Positions 32,051 through 45,726 of a DNA stretch of 64,000 bases are shown here, piece by piece. Positions within the stretch are counted from its first letter, which is position 1, and every line of letters starts with the position of its first letter. Source of the stretch: Kappaphycus alvarezii (Eukaryota; Rhodophyta; Florideophyceae; Gigartinales; Solieriaceae); NCBI GenBank assembly GCA_002205965.3, contig NADL03000625.1:1-64000 (forward strand), given 5' to 3'. The position numbers and the translations under genes are program-made. The notes below the pieces were generated by a model. The model had not been told where the DNA came from, made no database searches, and saw nothing but the letters and a program-made list of their open reading frames with translations.

Positions 32051-35000
32051 GTTCTAGACAAAAATTAATTGCAATTATTTTGAGAGAAAAATACTTTTTA
32101 TGATCGAGATTAACTGGTTTACACAAAATTATTTCGTATCTTATTTAAATCATTCTGTTAACATATATGCTCAAAAGGTAAGGCTAAGTTTTTTGTAATT
32201 CAGAGCTTTTCCGTTTACTAAAGTTTTCCAGTTTTCATTCGACATTTTTGTTCTACTTTGCATAGACTCAAGGCTGGCTAATACTAAGATTCTTTTTCTA
32301 AGCTTTGTCTTATCTATACAGGAAAGCAAAATTGAAAATATACATTTTTGAAAGATGAAATTGTCATATATTTAAAGTAACCACATTTACGTCTGTTCTT
32401 GATAATTTGTAAATGCTGCCTGGGTACTACTTCCATTATACAGTATTGGAACAATTATCTGTAAGAACTGAATCAATTAAATCTGAAAATATGATTTTCT
32501 CTGAAACTGTAATATGAAATTTTCTGTAATAGTTTGTTTTGGTACCAAAATAATACATTATGAGACCGAATAGAAAACTGATATAGAAAAAACAGTAGAC
32601 TTTTCAGCTTCTTCAAGCCCTATTAGACTTATTTTGTACCTTTAAAAAAAAGTGTAGAAGAGTTTATGGAAATATCGTATTACCTTTTAAAGGTTTTAGA
32701 ATTTTAAAATTTTGTATTTCGAGTAATAAATGAGAGAAAATAAATCTAATCTTTCAAGTACTATACAATGAGAATTTGAGGACAAACCATTATTGATTAT
32801 AACAATCTTAATATATACGTAAAGGGTTTCTCCTTTTTGAAGCTTTAACGTCATTCTGCTTATCTTTACGCCAAAACATATGGAGGAAAACTTAAATTGC
32901 AAGAAAAAGAAAAGTTTAAAGAATAAGTTCTTTTTCTTTGTTCAGAAGTCAGGTAACTAACATATTTCTGCTAGGAGTGGATAGAAAAGCACAAGAATCA
33001 ATTATGATAAAATTCTGTATGTTAACCTCCTTCTCTATATTTTCTCATAAGTGAGGACAGTACCGTGTTCTCTCTCAGGAAATTTTAATAAAAGAACTTG
33101 TTTACCGATTCTCACTTTTTGAAGTTTTCACATCAAGTTAACATTACTTGAGTCCTAAACCTAAAAAATATTGTATGGATTTTTAAAGATTTAATACGAC
33201 TGCAAAATAATTTTGAAAGATGAATCCAAAAAAGAATTCCTACAGGAAATATATAAGTGTTTCCACCATTCAGACTTCCCTTATCGCAAAAGATTTAATC
33301 TTTCTAATTTCGGATTATTTCAAGAGTCTCTACTCTGATCATGTTGATAAAGGGTCATGGGGGCCATCACCAAAAAAATGTCCGTGCACGGCTCCCGACC
33401 ATTCAGAATTGTATTTGAATTATGGAGATTTACTGCGGCGCGGATTTCTCAATGTGTCCGTTGCCTAATGAAATTCATAGGCGTCAAGCAAAGAAACGCT
33501 GACTGTCGGTGCGATTACTTTCAATACATTAGAATGCGCACGGGCGATTTGTGGTACATGCTGTAGTTAAATAGGACTACCTATGAAGGAAAAGACCAAA
33601 TCAAGAGGGTAGAACATCAGTCACACTAACCGAAACAGTAAACCACTGCCGACTCAGTTGAGGGTGTGCAACTGGTGATTACGCAGTCTGAACGTTGTTA
33701 AAAGCAAATAACTCATCTTTTCTCCATTTTATTGGTCTCGAATCACTAAACAACATTGCTGATTTCAGTCTGATATCAGTCCGACATCAGATCAGAATAA
33801 CAGGAATTACCAAGATAACTACTTTTGAGTTCTATACTAATTTTTTTTGAAAGTGGCAATCCAAAAACTGCTTTAATGAATGAAATTTTACTTACATGGT
33901 CTTCAATTTAGTATGTTCACAGGTAAAGCCATTGAAAAAGTGTCAACGCCCGGGGAATGGTTTGGGGGAAAGTTTGATTTCTGAAAAATTTCTGGGAATG
34001 AATGACCACAGTACATATTCCGACTGAAATTTTGAACTAAGACAAAGTTAGTTCCGTTCTGTGAAATATTGGATGAGTTTCAGAATTGGGAAGGATAACG
34101 TACTCAATTAAGGGCTCCTTGGAAACTATTTTAAAATACTAATACGCCAATTTCCTTATTTGGAGGACTATTTCTCTATATTTTGCTTCTTAAGATCGTT
34201 TTTTTGCAACTTTATATAATTTTATTCATGTTAATGTATGAAAGTACTGACATATTACTATCATTAAATAATTTTCATTCGGTTTTGCAACAGAGTTTGT
34301 GTCTAGTAATCCTTTCAATTTGCGGGAAAATCCTGAAAATGAGTAATTACACTTGTATTGTTGCTCTGTGTTTCGGACAAATTGACCTTAAACATTTTCG
34401 TACTATACATAGAATAAAACAATTAATGAAAACTTGAGCACTAAAACTTTCGAATATATGAACAGATGCTTTTTACTTCTTTTTATAGCACTTATTTCTG
34501 TAGCACATTGCAAATATTTTAGTTTCTTCGTTAGAACGAACAGCTGCGTCTTCTTTGGGTTCTTATTTACCCAAAAGATTGCAAAAGGTTCGAGAAGAAT
34601 ACAAATCTGCATTTTCATCATCTTACTCATGGCCAACTACACGTATATCATGGTAGAATTGGATTATTCTGGAATATCAATTGGATTGTTTCTAAACCAC
34701 TTCTTTAGAAACTATCAAAACGAATACATGGATACCAATACAATAGAATTAAGTGATTGATTAATTTCAAGGACTCTAAAATGAAGCCCTATACAGTTTC
34801 TGAGCAGCAGTTACTGCAAAATGTATGTGTTTCCCAGATACACTACGTAAGACTCCCTTTCATCCAATTTATGTCACTTAAGTCATCTTAGAAGATCTCA
34901 GAGCATCTTAGGCCCCCTTTTATGCAGCGACAAGTTTATTCAGTGTTTAGAATCGTTTCCGGTACCTTTATTTCCAATAATTAAAAAAACGAATTTATTG

Positions 35001-38000
35001 ATGATCATATTTACTGCTTAAATGGAAGTTCTGAGGCAAACTTCTTCTGTACGATCAACAGAAATATTTTAGAAAAATTTTAGTATCTAACATCTTTGGA
35101 TAAATAAATAAAAAGATTTAAGAGAAAAACTATCGATAAGTTGAAAAAAAGGATGTTGAATTGATTATGAAAAAGCAAATATCAGGAGCAATAAATATAA
35201 CTATACATCACGAAGTGATATATATACTCGGTGATTGCAAGTTTCATTTTTGATTTTTGCGAAACAATGTAAACTTTTCGTGAAAAATATTGAGCTTTAC
35301 GTTCTCTACCAGGTGAAATCAGGATAAGTTGAGTTCGAGGGGCAATTTGATGATACGATTGCGTAAATTTTTGTCAGATTGGATGCTTAAAGAAGTCAAA
35401 ATTAGGAACTTAATTATTTTTATGAATTCTGCTAGTGAAAATTGGAATAAATGGAGCGACATATCATCAATATTAAAACTGAGAAATTATGATTCAGAGC
35501 TAATTTAAAGTTCCACATTTAGAATATCTGACTGAAAAAAATTCCTTTACTAGTATTAACGCTGGACCTTTATCAAATAGCCCAGCATTCTCAAATATCA
35601 GCCCGTTCTAAATCTGCTTGGATACAAGCGAATTTATATTGGTAAATAGTATTATGATTTACGAAATTCTTCTATAATTCTCGCTTCTGGCAAGTCAAGT
35701 CGTGGTTTAATTGAAGCTTCGAGTGCTGCAATTTTTCTTCAATTACCTTCAAAACTCTCTTCAAGATGTTTCTGTAAATTAAATAACAAAATTTAAATGT
35801 CTCTATATACAGGTTTCAAATATGTTTTCGTTTTTGAAATGTCAACTGTGAAGGAGCCAATCTTCAAAAACAGCAGAACTTCAAATTTTCTAAGTTAAAA
35901 TAGATCTCTTTATTTATATTATTATATATAATTTATTTAAATCGCATGAATATTTTCTAACGAGAAAGTACGTTATTTCCCTCTTTCGTGATATCAGCGA
36001 GTAATACTGTTAAAATTTTATTTGAAACTCAAAAGAATACTCCCATTGAAAATCTGCGAGATTTAATACGATAAAAGAATAGAAAATTCCATATTTTGAA
36101 GAAAGAGCAAACAATATGTCGAAGTATTTTGAGCTCGACATAAGGGAGCCAGAGCTCATTCTGGAACAGGAATAAAGGCAACTATAAAACATTGAAACTT
36201 ACAATCATGGAAGGTAAAGTTATTTTTTGGATTCACCTGTACTCTATTTGTTCAAAGCACCCAGTAAGCTGTCTCTGCATTTTATTGTTCCATGTAGATT
36301 AATCGTTTTGATATCAATACCTCGAATGAGCTGTAATAGTTTCATTTAGACTTCCCATTAGATCTATCGCTTTTGGTTCAAAGCAGCATTAGACTATACG
36401 CACCTTCATCATTCATTTTTCTCATAGTTCTGTTCTATACAATTTTCAGCTGTTTCCTTGAAGAAATAACCAAAATTAATTGACACATTTGCGTACCTGA
36501 CGGTTACCGGTGAAATAATACGACTTATAAGTATCAGTGATGAGTAATGCTGAGGAATAATAAGGTAAGGTAATCACTCAGTAAGATCTGTATGTGCAGA
36601 TAAAGATAGAATAGGAGAGCTGTAGGATGTGAACATTTAATACTTTATAAAATCGTCACTAAAGATATTTTCAGAGTAGTTTATGAAAATGCGCCATTTA
36701 TAAACTCACTTTTATTTTTGTTATAATGACACAAAAGGTCAGAAATGAAATGAAATCAGTACTTTATATTTTCAAATTCTAATTGTATTCATTTGTCAAT
36801 AATTGAATTTCCAAATGTAAAAAATATGAATTATTTGAGATGGCTGAAACAGATTTATCAATCTGTGAATTGATAAGCATTTTTTCTTTCACCTTGTAAT
36901 TTAGAGGCGTACCTTCCGACATGTAAACAAGAAAGCAGCGCTTTACAAAAATAGCGCAATTTCTTGACTTTTTTTACTTCAGAGTCGGATAAAAATCCCA
37001 AAATATTCGACAACAACTTTAACAGATAAAGAATACCTAACTAATGGGCAAAGAAGAAAATTGATACAAGCCCCCATTTTATTCAATTTGTTTTCAATAC
37101 TTGAGCATCACATCGTATGATTTACTGTGGATAAAAAACTATTAGGCATAAATTGATCATTGAGACAAAGTCGAGATCCATGGTAATGTAGCTCTAGAAC
37201 GTTATTATGAAATCTTATAAGCTCAGGATAAAATATCCTCTGCTTGACAGTGTGGTTTACTCTACACGGATAAGAATTTTTTTAGTTACTTTATTCCATC
37301 TTTTAGAGTTCCATCGATGTTTCTTTCTGTATCGAGAGTCCGTAATCCTGTAAATGTGCCAAGGAGAAGATGTTGAGGCCAAAAAGGTAGACTAAAAATT
37401 AATTCTGGTCTCAGCCTCCCCAGAAGAAATGATCATGAGCGGTGCGAGCAGTAAAATACCTGCATGGGAGACTTTCTGATCCAAAAGGATAGGAGGAATC
37501 TTACTTCCCAATAGGTGGAACATTTCGAGGTTGATAATTGTCCTTCTGTGCCAGAAATTACTGCTAATTTATCTTGACCCTTTCGAAGGTAAGGCTCGTT
37601 AGAATAAATTTTTTACATAGTATTGCTTCTGTACACGAAGAGCCGTCCAATTTATCACCTTATTGGAATATTTAAGCCCTAGTAGAGAATCTTCTAATGA
37701 TGACATCAGGGTTGCCTTTTCTTTGCGGTTGACGTAATGGGAAAGCACTGAATTGCTTTTCTTGCGAAAAAACTAATTTTTAGCTCCCTACCTGATCTTA
37801 GTGGCATCATTAAGTTCATATCTAAAGCAGCTTCAAACTAGGAAATTAATCCGACCCTTCCCTGAAATCCTTGAATGCGGCGTAGATATCAAATTTTATT
37901 GAGAAAGTAGAATCTAAAATTTGTTTCCCAACCATCAATGACTATATTTGAAATCGTGGATATTTTCCGACAAACATTCTGGTACCGTAGCTTGAAATTA

Positions 38001-40924
38001 CTGTGTGTAACTCTTCCGGTCAGATTCATCGCTCATCATTGCGCTTTTAAGATGAAGTCAAGGACGAGAAACGTTTATTCGAGAGGATGCCGAGTAAATG
38101 CGGGAACGTCATCGGTTAATCACGAAAAATGAAAAACACTTTTACGATGTTAGTATTTTTATAGTTTTTCCATCCAGACGTAATCTATCAATTGTATTTT
38201 CTCTTTCAAATAATTTTCTAATGATACCTAAAGCAATGTGAGTTTAATTCTTTTGACTTTTTGGGATTTATAATCGCAGTAAAGTAGTAATGCTGTACAC
38301 TATCTGTCGTGAAATCTAGTTCATGTGCTGCGAAGCAATGTAAAACTTTCTGCATTACATAAAGCAAGTTTTTAACAAGGTTTTTGATAATTCATCTATG
38401 TTGAACGTGATGTTAAAGATAACTGTTACTTTCCAACCAAAGGAGGGCTCGATTTAAATTGAGGAACATCGTCAGATTACATCTGAATGTGTATCGGCAA
38501 AGATATTACCAGCTATTCGCTTCTGACGAAAATCTACCTCTCAGGGAGAACTTGGACTTGCACTGTTTTAGTTTTCTCATATAAAGTTAGAAGTTTTCTA
38601 TAATGAAGAAAACTTTTGTGACATATATGAGTCATGGAGGGATGCTAAAAATTATTTATCTCAATATTTCGAAGTTGTACTCGGAAATTTAATTGAACCC
38701 TTTAGTTTGCATTTTACTATATCTGTTGATGAAACTGCTCATTTATTTCTCCGAACCTGAGTTTTCTTCGGTGTGAAACCTGGAAAACTTGAGCTGTCTC
38801 CGTAACGGGTCCGTATTTTTCTTTCACGTGTTTTGCGTGAAACATAGATCGCAATTGCTCAAGATGAATATAAGAATTCTATTTTGCTCTTACTATGTGC
38901 AGCGAAAATTTTCCCCGGCAGATTCTTTTTCTTTGTAGTAAAAACTTTAGAAAGAGGCAAAGCCAAAAATCTTCCGCGAACATTTCGAAACTCTTTATTT
39001 ACCGCCTTATCAGCACAAAAAATTAGCCCGGAGAAAAATGATTTATGATTCCAAAAAACCTAAAACTATCATATCAATTTCCTTTTTCATTCTCGACACG
39101 TCGTTCTTCAGATATATGAATTCTATCCTTGTCTATATTAGCCGTAAACGACTTTTGAATATGATTTCTTCGTTGAAACTTTGTCCTAAACTGAGGTTCA
39201 TATATTTCAATTTATATTTAATTGAAAAGTCCTACCAACTACATCTTGTGCGCCAAAATAACGAAGTAAGCAAAGACCTAAGAAATATTTTTAACCAGCT
39301 TAGATAGCTTTTAATATTCACTAATCATTTTTCAGTACCAAAAGTTTGTTGAGGACTTTTCGGGACCAGGTGAAGTGTGTCTTCCAGCTATATCCTTCTT
39401 TCTACCATAATATCTATACATTACGTCATAAATTAATCACGCTATGCTCATTTGTTTGCATTCAGTTTTTTCCAAATATTCCTAACGTTTCTTAGCAATG
39501 ACGTCATCATCCAAATATCTGCTATTGGAAGACCCATTGACGTGTGGCAAGTGTTAAAATTATGAACGCTTTCGTTCCAACAATCGATTTCTATTACAGT
39601 GTTACTGGAACAACCGATTACAGTTCCGCTGGTCTCCGCCTTGGAGAAAAGATTCCAGTGCTATATATTCATAAGTTTCACTAACCATTTCTGACCAAGT
39701 AGACGAGATCGCCTTTACTTCTAAGAACGACATATTGCCCATTCCAGAATACATGCATTTTGGTGCTTTTTATACATCATTTGGCGTATTTCCTTGAAAT
39801 GTAAGTTCCCCATTCAGTATGGCGCTGTATCCTTGGGATGAAGAACCCGTTCCAAAACTGAGGCGATGGCAAAAAATCGTTCACACCCAAATTGTTTGTG
39901 TTCATTTTTTTCCTTCCTTTTTTCAACAACTTGCAGAGCCCTTTTGTACTCAACAAAACTGTAAAATTACGTAAGCCGAAAAAAATACCAAAGCTGCAAA
40001 CAGCTACAAATAGAAGGAGACCGCATTTTAGCCAAACATGACACAACGTGCTGACCAAATACAGCTCAAAGCCATTAATCTGTTGCGAATATGCTTCAAG
40101 CACCAAATTAGCCCACTTGGGGAGCGTCTCACTTAATTGTCCGTGAATTACACATCGCAGTCAAAAATGACTGCAAAGTGACTTGGTATCCGTCCAATAA
40201 AAAAAAAGACCATCGCCCGATTTATCTGTGATGTGTTATATCTGTGATTTATTTGATGTAACCGGATCCCTTATACAAGAAATAATGCCAGTCAACAGAG
40301 AAGTGATACAAATTACGTGTAACGGAGAACAGCCGAATTGATCTTCCCAAAGGTACCAACCCCGTAACCAGAAGAGAAAAAAGAATTGATCAAAATATAT
40401 TTCAGGAGAATGGCTTGGTATTGGATACAACCCGAAGTTCTCAATTTACAATTCATCACGAGACTACCAATGTGTGTTACATGTAGACGATTAAAGCCCC
40501 TTAGAATTATCTTCTTGCTCTGTATTTTCTGCAGCTTTCCGAATATTTATTTATTTTATTCTATGTTTATGGACTCACCAGAGTCTGAAATCATGATATA
40601 ATCTGTCACAATATCCCACAATACAAGTGCCTTACCACATTGACACTCATTTGTTGCATATTCACAGATCCTCTGTTTACAGATTCTTTTTTCTTTTTAG
40701 ATTTCACCAGTATCAATTGCGCGTGCTGGGAGATCCTGCTCGTCGATATATCATCATTGTTGAACAAGAATGTCCAAGACCCTGTTAAAAGAGCCCTCGG
40801 TGGGTAATTTCTCGCAATATCCCCTTTTTGCCTGCACATATATCAAAACCTCTTTTTCGAGCCACTATAACAACGGTGCTAGATCCAAAATATTTTCTGT
40901 CGAAGTGCTGGTCGGTAATTTCTT
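32051..40924. other. AT-rich block, no recognisable gene
   Basis: Almost 9 kb of AT-rich sequence with no frame above about 110 codons and no domain. Frames such as 34434-34760 (+), 39777-40106 (-) and 33220-33468 (+) are rich in Phe, Ile, Lys and Leu as expected for random translation of AT-rich DNA. GC content rises locally near 33340-33560 and 37300-37560, which may be decayed insertions, but nothing is identifiable. Confidence 0.5.
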
Positions 40925-41300
40925 TCCATATCAAATAGCCTCAAATTTCTTATCAATCCGTATTCTAATTAAAATTTCACCATATTCTTGCATTAGCCGA
41001 GAGGTAACCTTTTCCCATTTTAGTCCATCCTGAATAACTTGTAAAGAAGAAATTGTATGCCCAAACGGTGACTGCCTTTTATCTGCAAGTAATGTGAGAA
41101 GCATCCCAAAAAAAAGTTTCTCCTGAATAGGGCTGTTTATGGCTGATAATCTGTTGAATATTTGTTCCCAATCGTCTATGTAGTTCTGCATTGCCTGATC
41201 ATAATACTGTACACGTGAGAGATGAGCAGCTGAATCTTTGTAGCAGCATTCGATACAGCGTATATGTCATTAAATTGGCTCCTAACACGGTAAAAACCAT
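40925..41300 (-). pseudogene. gag: Copia-type gag relic
   Basis: The minus strand reads SQFNDIYAVSNAATKIQLLI, then after a small shift RVQYYDQAMQNYIDDWEQIF, RLSAINSPIQEKLFFGMLLT and VTSRLMQEYGEI. The spacing of YDQ, W-x-x-IF-x-RL, a hydrophobic ML-x-x-L and the final LxQEY is that of gag polyproteins of Copia elements. No zinc knuckle and no pol follow, so only a fragment remains. It sits about 300 bp from the pogo-like element. Confidence 0.6.
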
Positions 41301-41593
41301 CTTTAGCGCGGCATAACAGCGTCAGATGTCTATCTACTAACTCTTACATGATAGTAGGCCGAAAAAAATAGTTATTTCTTCAGTTTTTTGGATGAGGATG
41401 ATAAAACGCAGATTTATTCCCTGCTGGTAAAGATAGTTCCAAGCGTAGTGACATCTTCGGAATTCATCTCGTTTTATAGACAATACTAGGGGTCCAGTAT
41501 ACCTAGAAAACGCAGGCCCTCATCATCAGAATTCCATCTGTATACCATTACGCTAGGATGAAACAAGATGGTTACACAATAAATTGTACCCTA

Positions 41594-44271
41594 CTGGGGC
41601 GGGCATTGTGGTACACCTTTGAGTTCAAATGGAAGATTCTCGATAATTCTGGCTTTAATTTAAAAACAAATCTGGCCCAACAAAAATACCGCTCTTACAA
41701 TCCCCAAGAGTATCACGGTAATTGGAACTATTAGGCAAGAACAACACAAAAATCGCTGACCGTCGGCGACTCACGCCGCCGTTCTAGAAATCCAACTAAT
41801 GTAGTACATTCCTGAACTTGGGAACAAGAATACAACACTTCTAGTTTGGATCTTCCATGCACTCCTGATCCCCAACGGATTCCGCAAACACAACCCTATG
41901 AGTCTTAAGGATGGCTGTATCGACGTTATGCAGCTTTAGCAAAGACACAACCGCCTCATTTTCTTCATCTTTTGCATCTGGAGAAATCATATCCTCACTC
42001 AATATCTTCCTTGCGCAATCGTTCTTCTTAATAATTTCAACCACAATATCAATCTCGTCCTTGAGAAGCTCACCATCTTTGCTTTCACTCCGAGAAATGA
42101 CCAATCAGGGAATGGAAACTTCTACAGCCTTTGTGAAAAATTCCTTATGCGAAACAGCGTTTTCCTTGGTACTGTTCTTGTTCTTTATCTCCTTAATTAT
42201 TGACATTTGAACTTTATTCCCGAAGCTCAGCCTCTTCTTCTCCGATTTCTCCGCAGCTTTCCTCGCGCGCTCACTCGCTATGGTCTCTTTACGAACATGG
42301 GCTTCGGCCTTCTTCTTGGCCTTCTCCTCAGCCCTTACTTTTTTTCTTCAAATCCGACTTGATCCTTTTCTGTTCTCTAGCTGCAACTTCTCCTGCTTTT
42401 CGAAGAGATGCCTCTTCTTTTCTTTTTCTTTGCGTAGTCGCGCATTTTCTTCCACTTCTTCCTACTTCTGTAGTCTCTCTGTTAACTCCCCGTGGGTGAG
42501 GTACACTGTTGGGGCACCGCGATCTAGAGTAGAACCGTCATAGAAATCTGGAGGATTCTTCCAGGCTTTCTTTTTCGTATGGGTGCGCTTCTCGATGATG
42601 AACTTTACACGTTTCATTCCAGACTCCATGAGCATCTGCAATTTGTTCATTCTAAACGTTATATTGCCCTTCTTACTCGTCGCCTGAATAATTTACTTCC
42701 ACTGTCTCTGAAGTTCCAATCGCATAAAACGTCGCCCCGCCTCAGTCTCGACATTCAGAACCCCCGTCGACTTTTCTTCAGCCCACGTCAGAAATCGAAA
42801 GTCCATCCGCTACAGGCCAACCGCGGTGAAGGCCTTTTGAACAACATCGTTTTGTCAGGGATCTAAATCTCGCAGGGCCGAGCTTGAGCTTGGTGCTAAA
42901 GTCTCTGAAGTCCAAGAACGATATCCTTGTCAGAAATTGGTACGTTTCGCGAACACTTTTTTTGAACTGCTTATTGATAAACTGATCGCATGCTTGCATT
43001 TCGTTCCGTCCGGCGAAGATGGAAAATGGAGGTAACACATTACCCTCGGCGGAAGCAATTACGACGGCTGTTAAGTGCTTGCCTTGGTTGTCGCACATCA
43101 TTTTGATTCCGCCGTGGTGTGTGTCCGCCGACAAATACCCCTTTTCGGTTTCTGCGACGTTAATGGATACCTGGGTTTCATCCATGTTCCACAAAGTATT
43201 AGAGTCTTCCACAATATGTGGATTATGTTTTTCGCAGAGTTTGAGAGCCTCCACAAGTGTTCTAACATGCTTTGGATTCTGAGCGGCAATATTGGCTCCC
43301 TCCCTGGATTCCATTTTTCCATAGCTGATGTCGCAGTGGCGAGCACTGAAGCAGCGAATCCATTCATCGCTGTGGTAGCCGTTTGGAAAACCTCGTGGTC
43401 CATCATCCGCAATCTCGGCTGCAATTGCCTTGACTGTTTCATTGGATCCTGCGAATCCATGCTCCGAGATTTCCTTTACTCGAGCAACGATGGCTCTCTA
43501 TTTGAGATTGGAGCGAATAGTAGGCGTTCCTCGTTTCAGGGTGTACTCAGAGTCATCGAATTCCTCTCCGTTTTTTGTTTCGCTATGTCAATAAGTTTCT
43601 TTATTCTACCAAATGTACCAATTGAAAGGCCTGTATCCCTAGCTATCGCGCGATAGGGCGTTTTAATGTTGAGAAGATCTGCTGCTCTGCTTTGCTTGGT
43701 TCGAAGAAGCTTTTCGGCCTCCTCTCGCTGTTTGTGTTTGATCGTTTGGTGGCGCAGAGATTTCGTCACCATGGCGAGTTTGAGGGATTTTGGGGAGAGA
43801 CATGGTGGTATTAGAGGTCTGGAAGGGACAGTTGTGAATGTAAGGGATTGTTGCGTTCCTTTTTGGCGCGATTTAGAGTTTGAATGGTTGTTTCATAGCT
43901 CAATTGGAGTAAAGTATTGTACTGCTTGTTTGAGAGGAATACAGATCAATGTGACGAAGAAGCGCGCGCTTTTTGTTTGAAGAGGTCTGCGCTCATGAGA
44001 GAGACATTCGGGGGAAATTTTGGGTTATTTTAGTGTAAAGGAAATTGTGGTCGGTTCTCTTCATGCCGCTATTGTGTTGCGCGGGATAAGTCGCCACTGA
44101 TAGGTAACAATAAATGGCAATCCTTACAGAGCCGGCTCACCGAGACATTCAGAGATGCGGCTGGTATCAGTGTAGTCACCATTGAGTCTATCTGTGTCTT
44201 GTGGGGCTGGCAACTTATGATGCGGTTCACGTGTACCACTTTACCCCGGTGTACCACATTGCCCGCCCCAG
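41594..44271 (-). mobile_element. pogo-like DNA transposon with terminal inverted repeats, decayed
   Basis: The left end CTGGGGCGGGCATTGTGGTACACC (41594-41617) and the reverse complement of the right end at 44248-44271 (CTGGGGCGGGCAATGTGGTACACC) agree at all but one position. The bases outside are TA on the left and GA on the right, so a TA target duplication is not perfectly kept. The 2.68-kb interior carries a broken pogo-type transposase on the minus strand. Confidence 0.8.
41841..43772 (-). pseudogene. pogo-like transposase, frameshifted and internally deleted
   Basis: The start MVTKSLRHQTIKHKQREEAE (ATG 43772) leads into a helix-turn-helix (TPYRAIARDTGLSIGTFGRI). Later frames give LWNMDETQVSI, the first catalytic Asp of the pogo/Tigger DDE domain, then GKHLTAVVIASAEGNVLPPF and IFAGRN. 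The segment that should hold the second Asp (an LDGHxSH-like motif) is missing: only about 50 residues lie between the GRN motif and DVVQKAFTAVGL. The C-terminal part is Lys/Glu-rich (42200-42500), ending near 41841. Several frameshifts. It would have bound the element ends and cut them, but cannot be active as it stands. Confidence 0.8.
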
Positions 44272-45726
44272 GAAGGTAGAAAGATGATAAAAATACAACC
44301 ATGAGAAATGAAAAGACGACATTCAACATAGAATTCCACAACAAAGCTTACTCTCAACTACACTGACCTCTCTACTTGCTTAGTTCAGCAGGTTTACATC
44401 TTTTATCCTATGATTATCGAGCAGAAACCACCCTTTAGTTTCTTAACCAAGCAATTTTAGCTGCGTCAACATTTCTGTGTTGATATTTGCCAGGTTTAAT
44501 GAGCGCCCCTTCCTGCCCATGATTTTCTATACAATTTTTGAAAAGATTATTTTATGATGTGATTTGTGAAGCGCAATGATTGGACTAAAACCCATACCGT
44601 ATTATTGAAGAAGCCATACCTTCCGATATGTTGGTTTGTATGAGACAGTCGTGATTGGATATGTCAGGAAACATGACAATTTCTTGAAACTGGCATCGAT
44701 AGGGATTCAGCTTGAAATGAAAGAGTTACAACTCAAAGCTCGGACAATACCCTGTTTTGCTAGAGCCGTTGCAGAACAATCTATTGTCTGACGGTTTCAG
44801 AGAGATTAAAATTTCTATGTCTTGTCATACCTTTTGCACAAATTGAAACACCGGTAAGAATTACTGCGTTTGCTGAGATAATTACTGCAAGCGATGCGTC
44901 AGACGAGTAAGAAGTCATCAAAATTGCTACTTTGTTTGATATTTTCCATTTTGATTGATCTCTTAACATAATTCTTCTCTTTTCCCCGACCGACGCTATT
45001 GTTCGAAGCATTAAAGCACCCAAATGTTTCTTTCCTTCGCTGTATTCCGTCGGTTCCTCCCCTCAACAGGAGCTTCGCGACTTGGTTACCCGTTTTGCGT
45101 TTAGTCTCTAAATGATGCAAGCGCGACAGGTTTCCACCCACCGCCTGCATTCGTATTTAATTTCTGAATACCCTCCCCACGCTTCTGCGCCATACTGTAC
45201 AACTAGTAAAGATCTACCACCAAACTTTTCCCCAATTTGATACTGTCTAGTGTATAGTAGTGTACTGTACTGCATGATGTGCACCCTGCAGCGCCAATAC
45301 GTAGCTTTTAAGATATTTACTCATTAGTTACAGTATGTATGACAGGTAATGACTTACAGTGTTTCAATATCAAAGTGGCGGAAAATATGGGTGCTTTTTG
45401 AGCAAGACTACCAGTGTTCTATTTTTGTTAAATTACCTAAATTTTACAAATATTCCAAAATTTGTCATGGCAAATTTTCTATTTTGCGTCTCTAAATCAG
45501 CTGCAAATCTCCTTTTCCATTTCTATCTGTGCGCAGTATAGAAATGGATATAGAGACAGATGTGCATCAATTTATCTGAAATTGTACATAGCGATAGCCA
45601 ATCATCATTTGCTCTCTATATTGCTTTCTGTGGGGGACCCTCTGCTTCCCGCCAAGGCCTTCCATCGAGGACGGAAGGCAGGCTGACCTCATCACGACAG
45701 CTTCTCCCGCGCATCAACCAGCCAAG
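44272..45726. other. No recognisable gene
   Basis: Between the pogo-like element and the Harbinger gene pair. A minus-strand frame at 44899-45150 (GNLSRLHHLETKRKTGNQVA) has no recognisable domain. A GTACTGTACTG motif occurs near 45260. Confidence 0.4.

Noticed and set aside
33220-33566. Two overlapping frames in a locally GC-richer patch
   Set aside because: No motif or repeat match found; could be a decayed insertion, but nothing can be named.
34434-34760. Plus-strand frame of 108 codons in the AT-rich block, with hydrophobic segments
   Set aside because: Composition is what AT-rich DNA gives by chance, no domain is seen, and an opposing frame of similar length overlaps it.
39777-40106. 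Minus-strand frame of 109 codons
   Set aside because: Hydrophobic AT-rich translation without a domain, signal peptide or neighbour that supports it.
44899-45150. Minus-strand frame of 83 codons beginning MQAVGGNLSRLHHLE
   Set aside because: Reads somewhat like protein but has no recognisable family and no second copy in the window.
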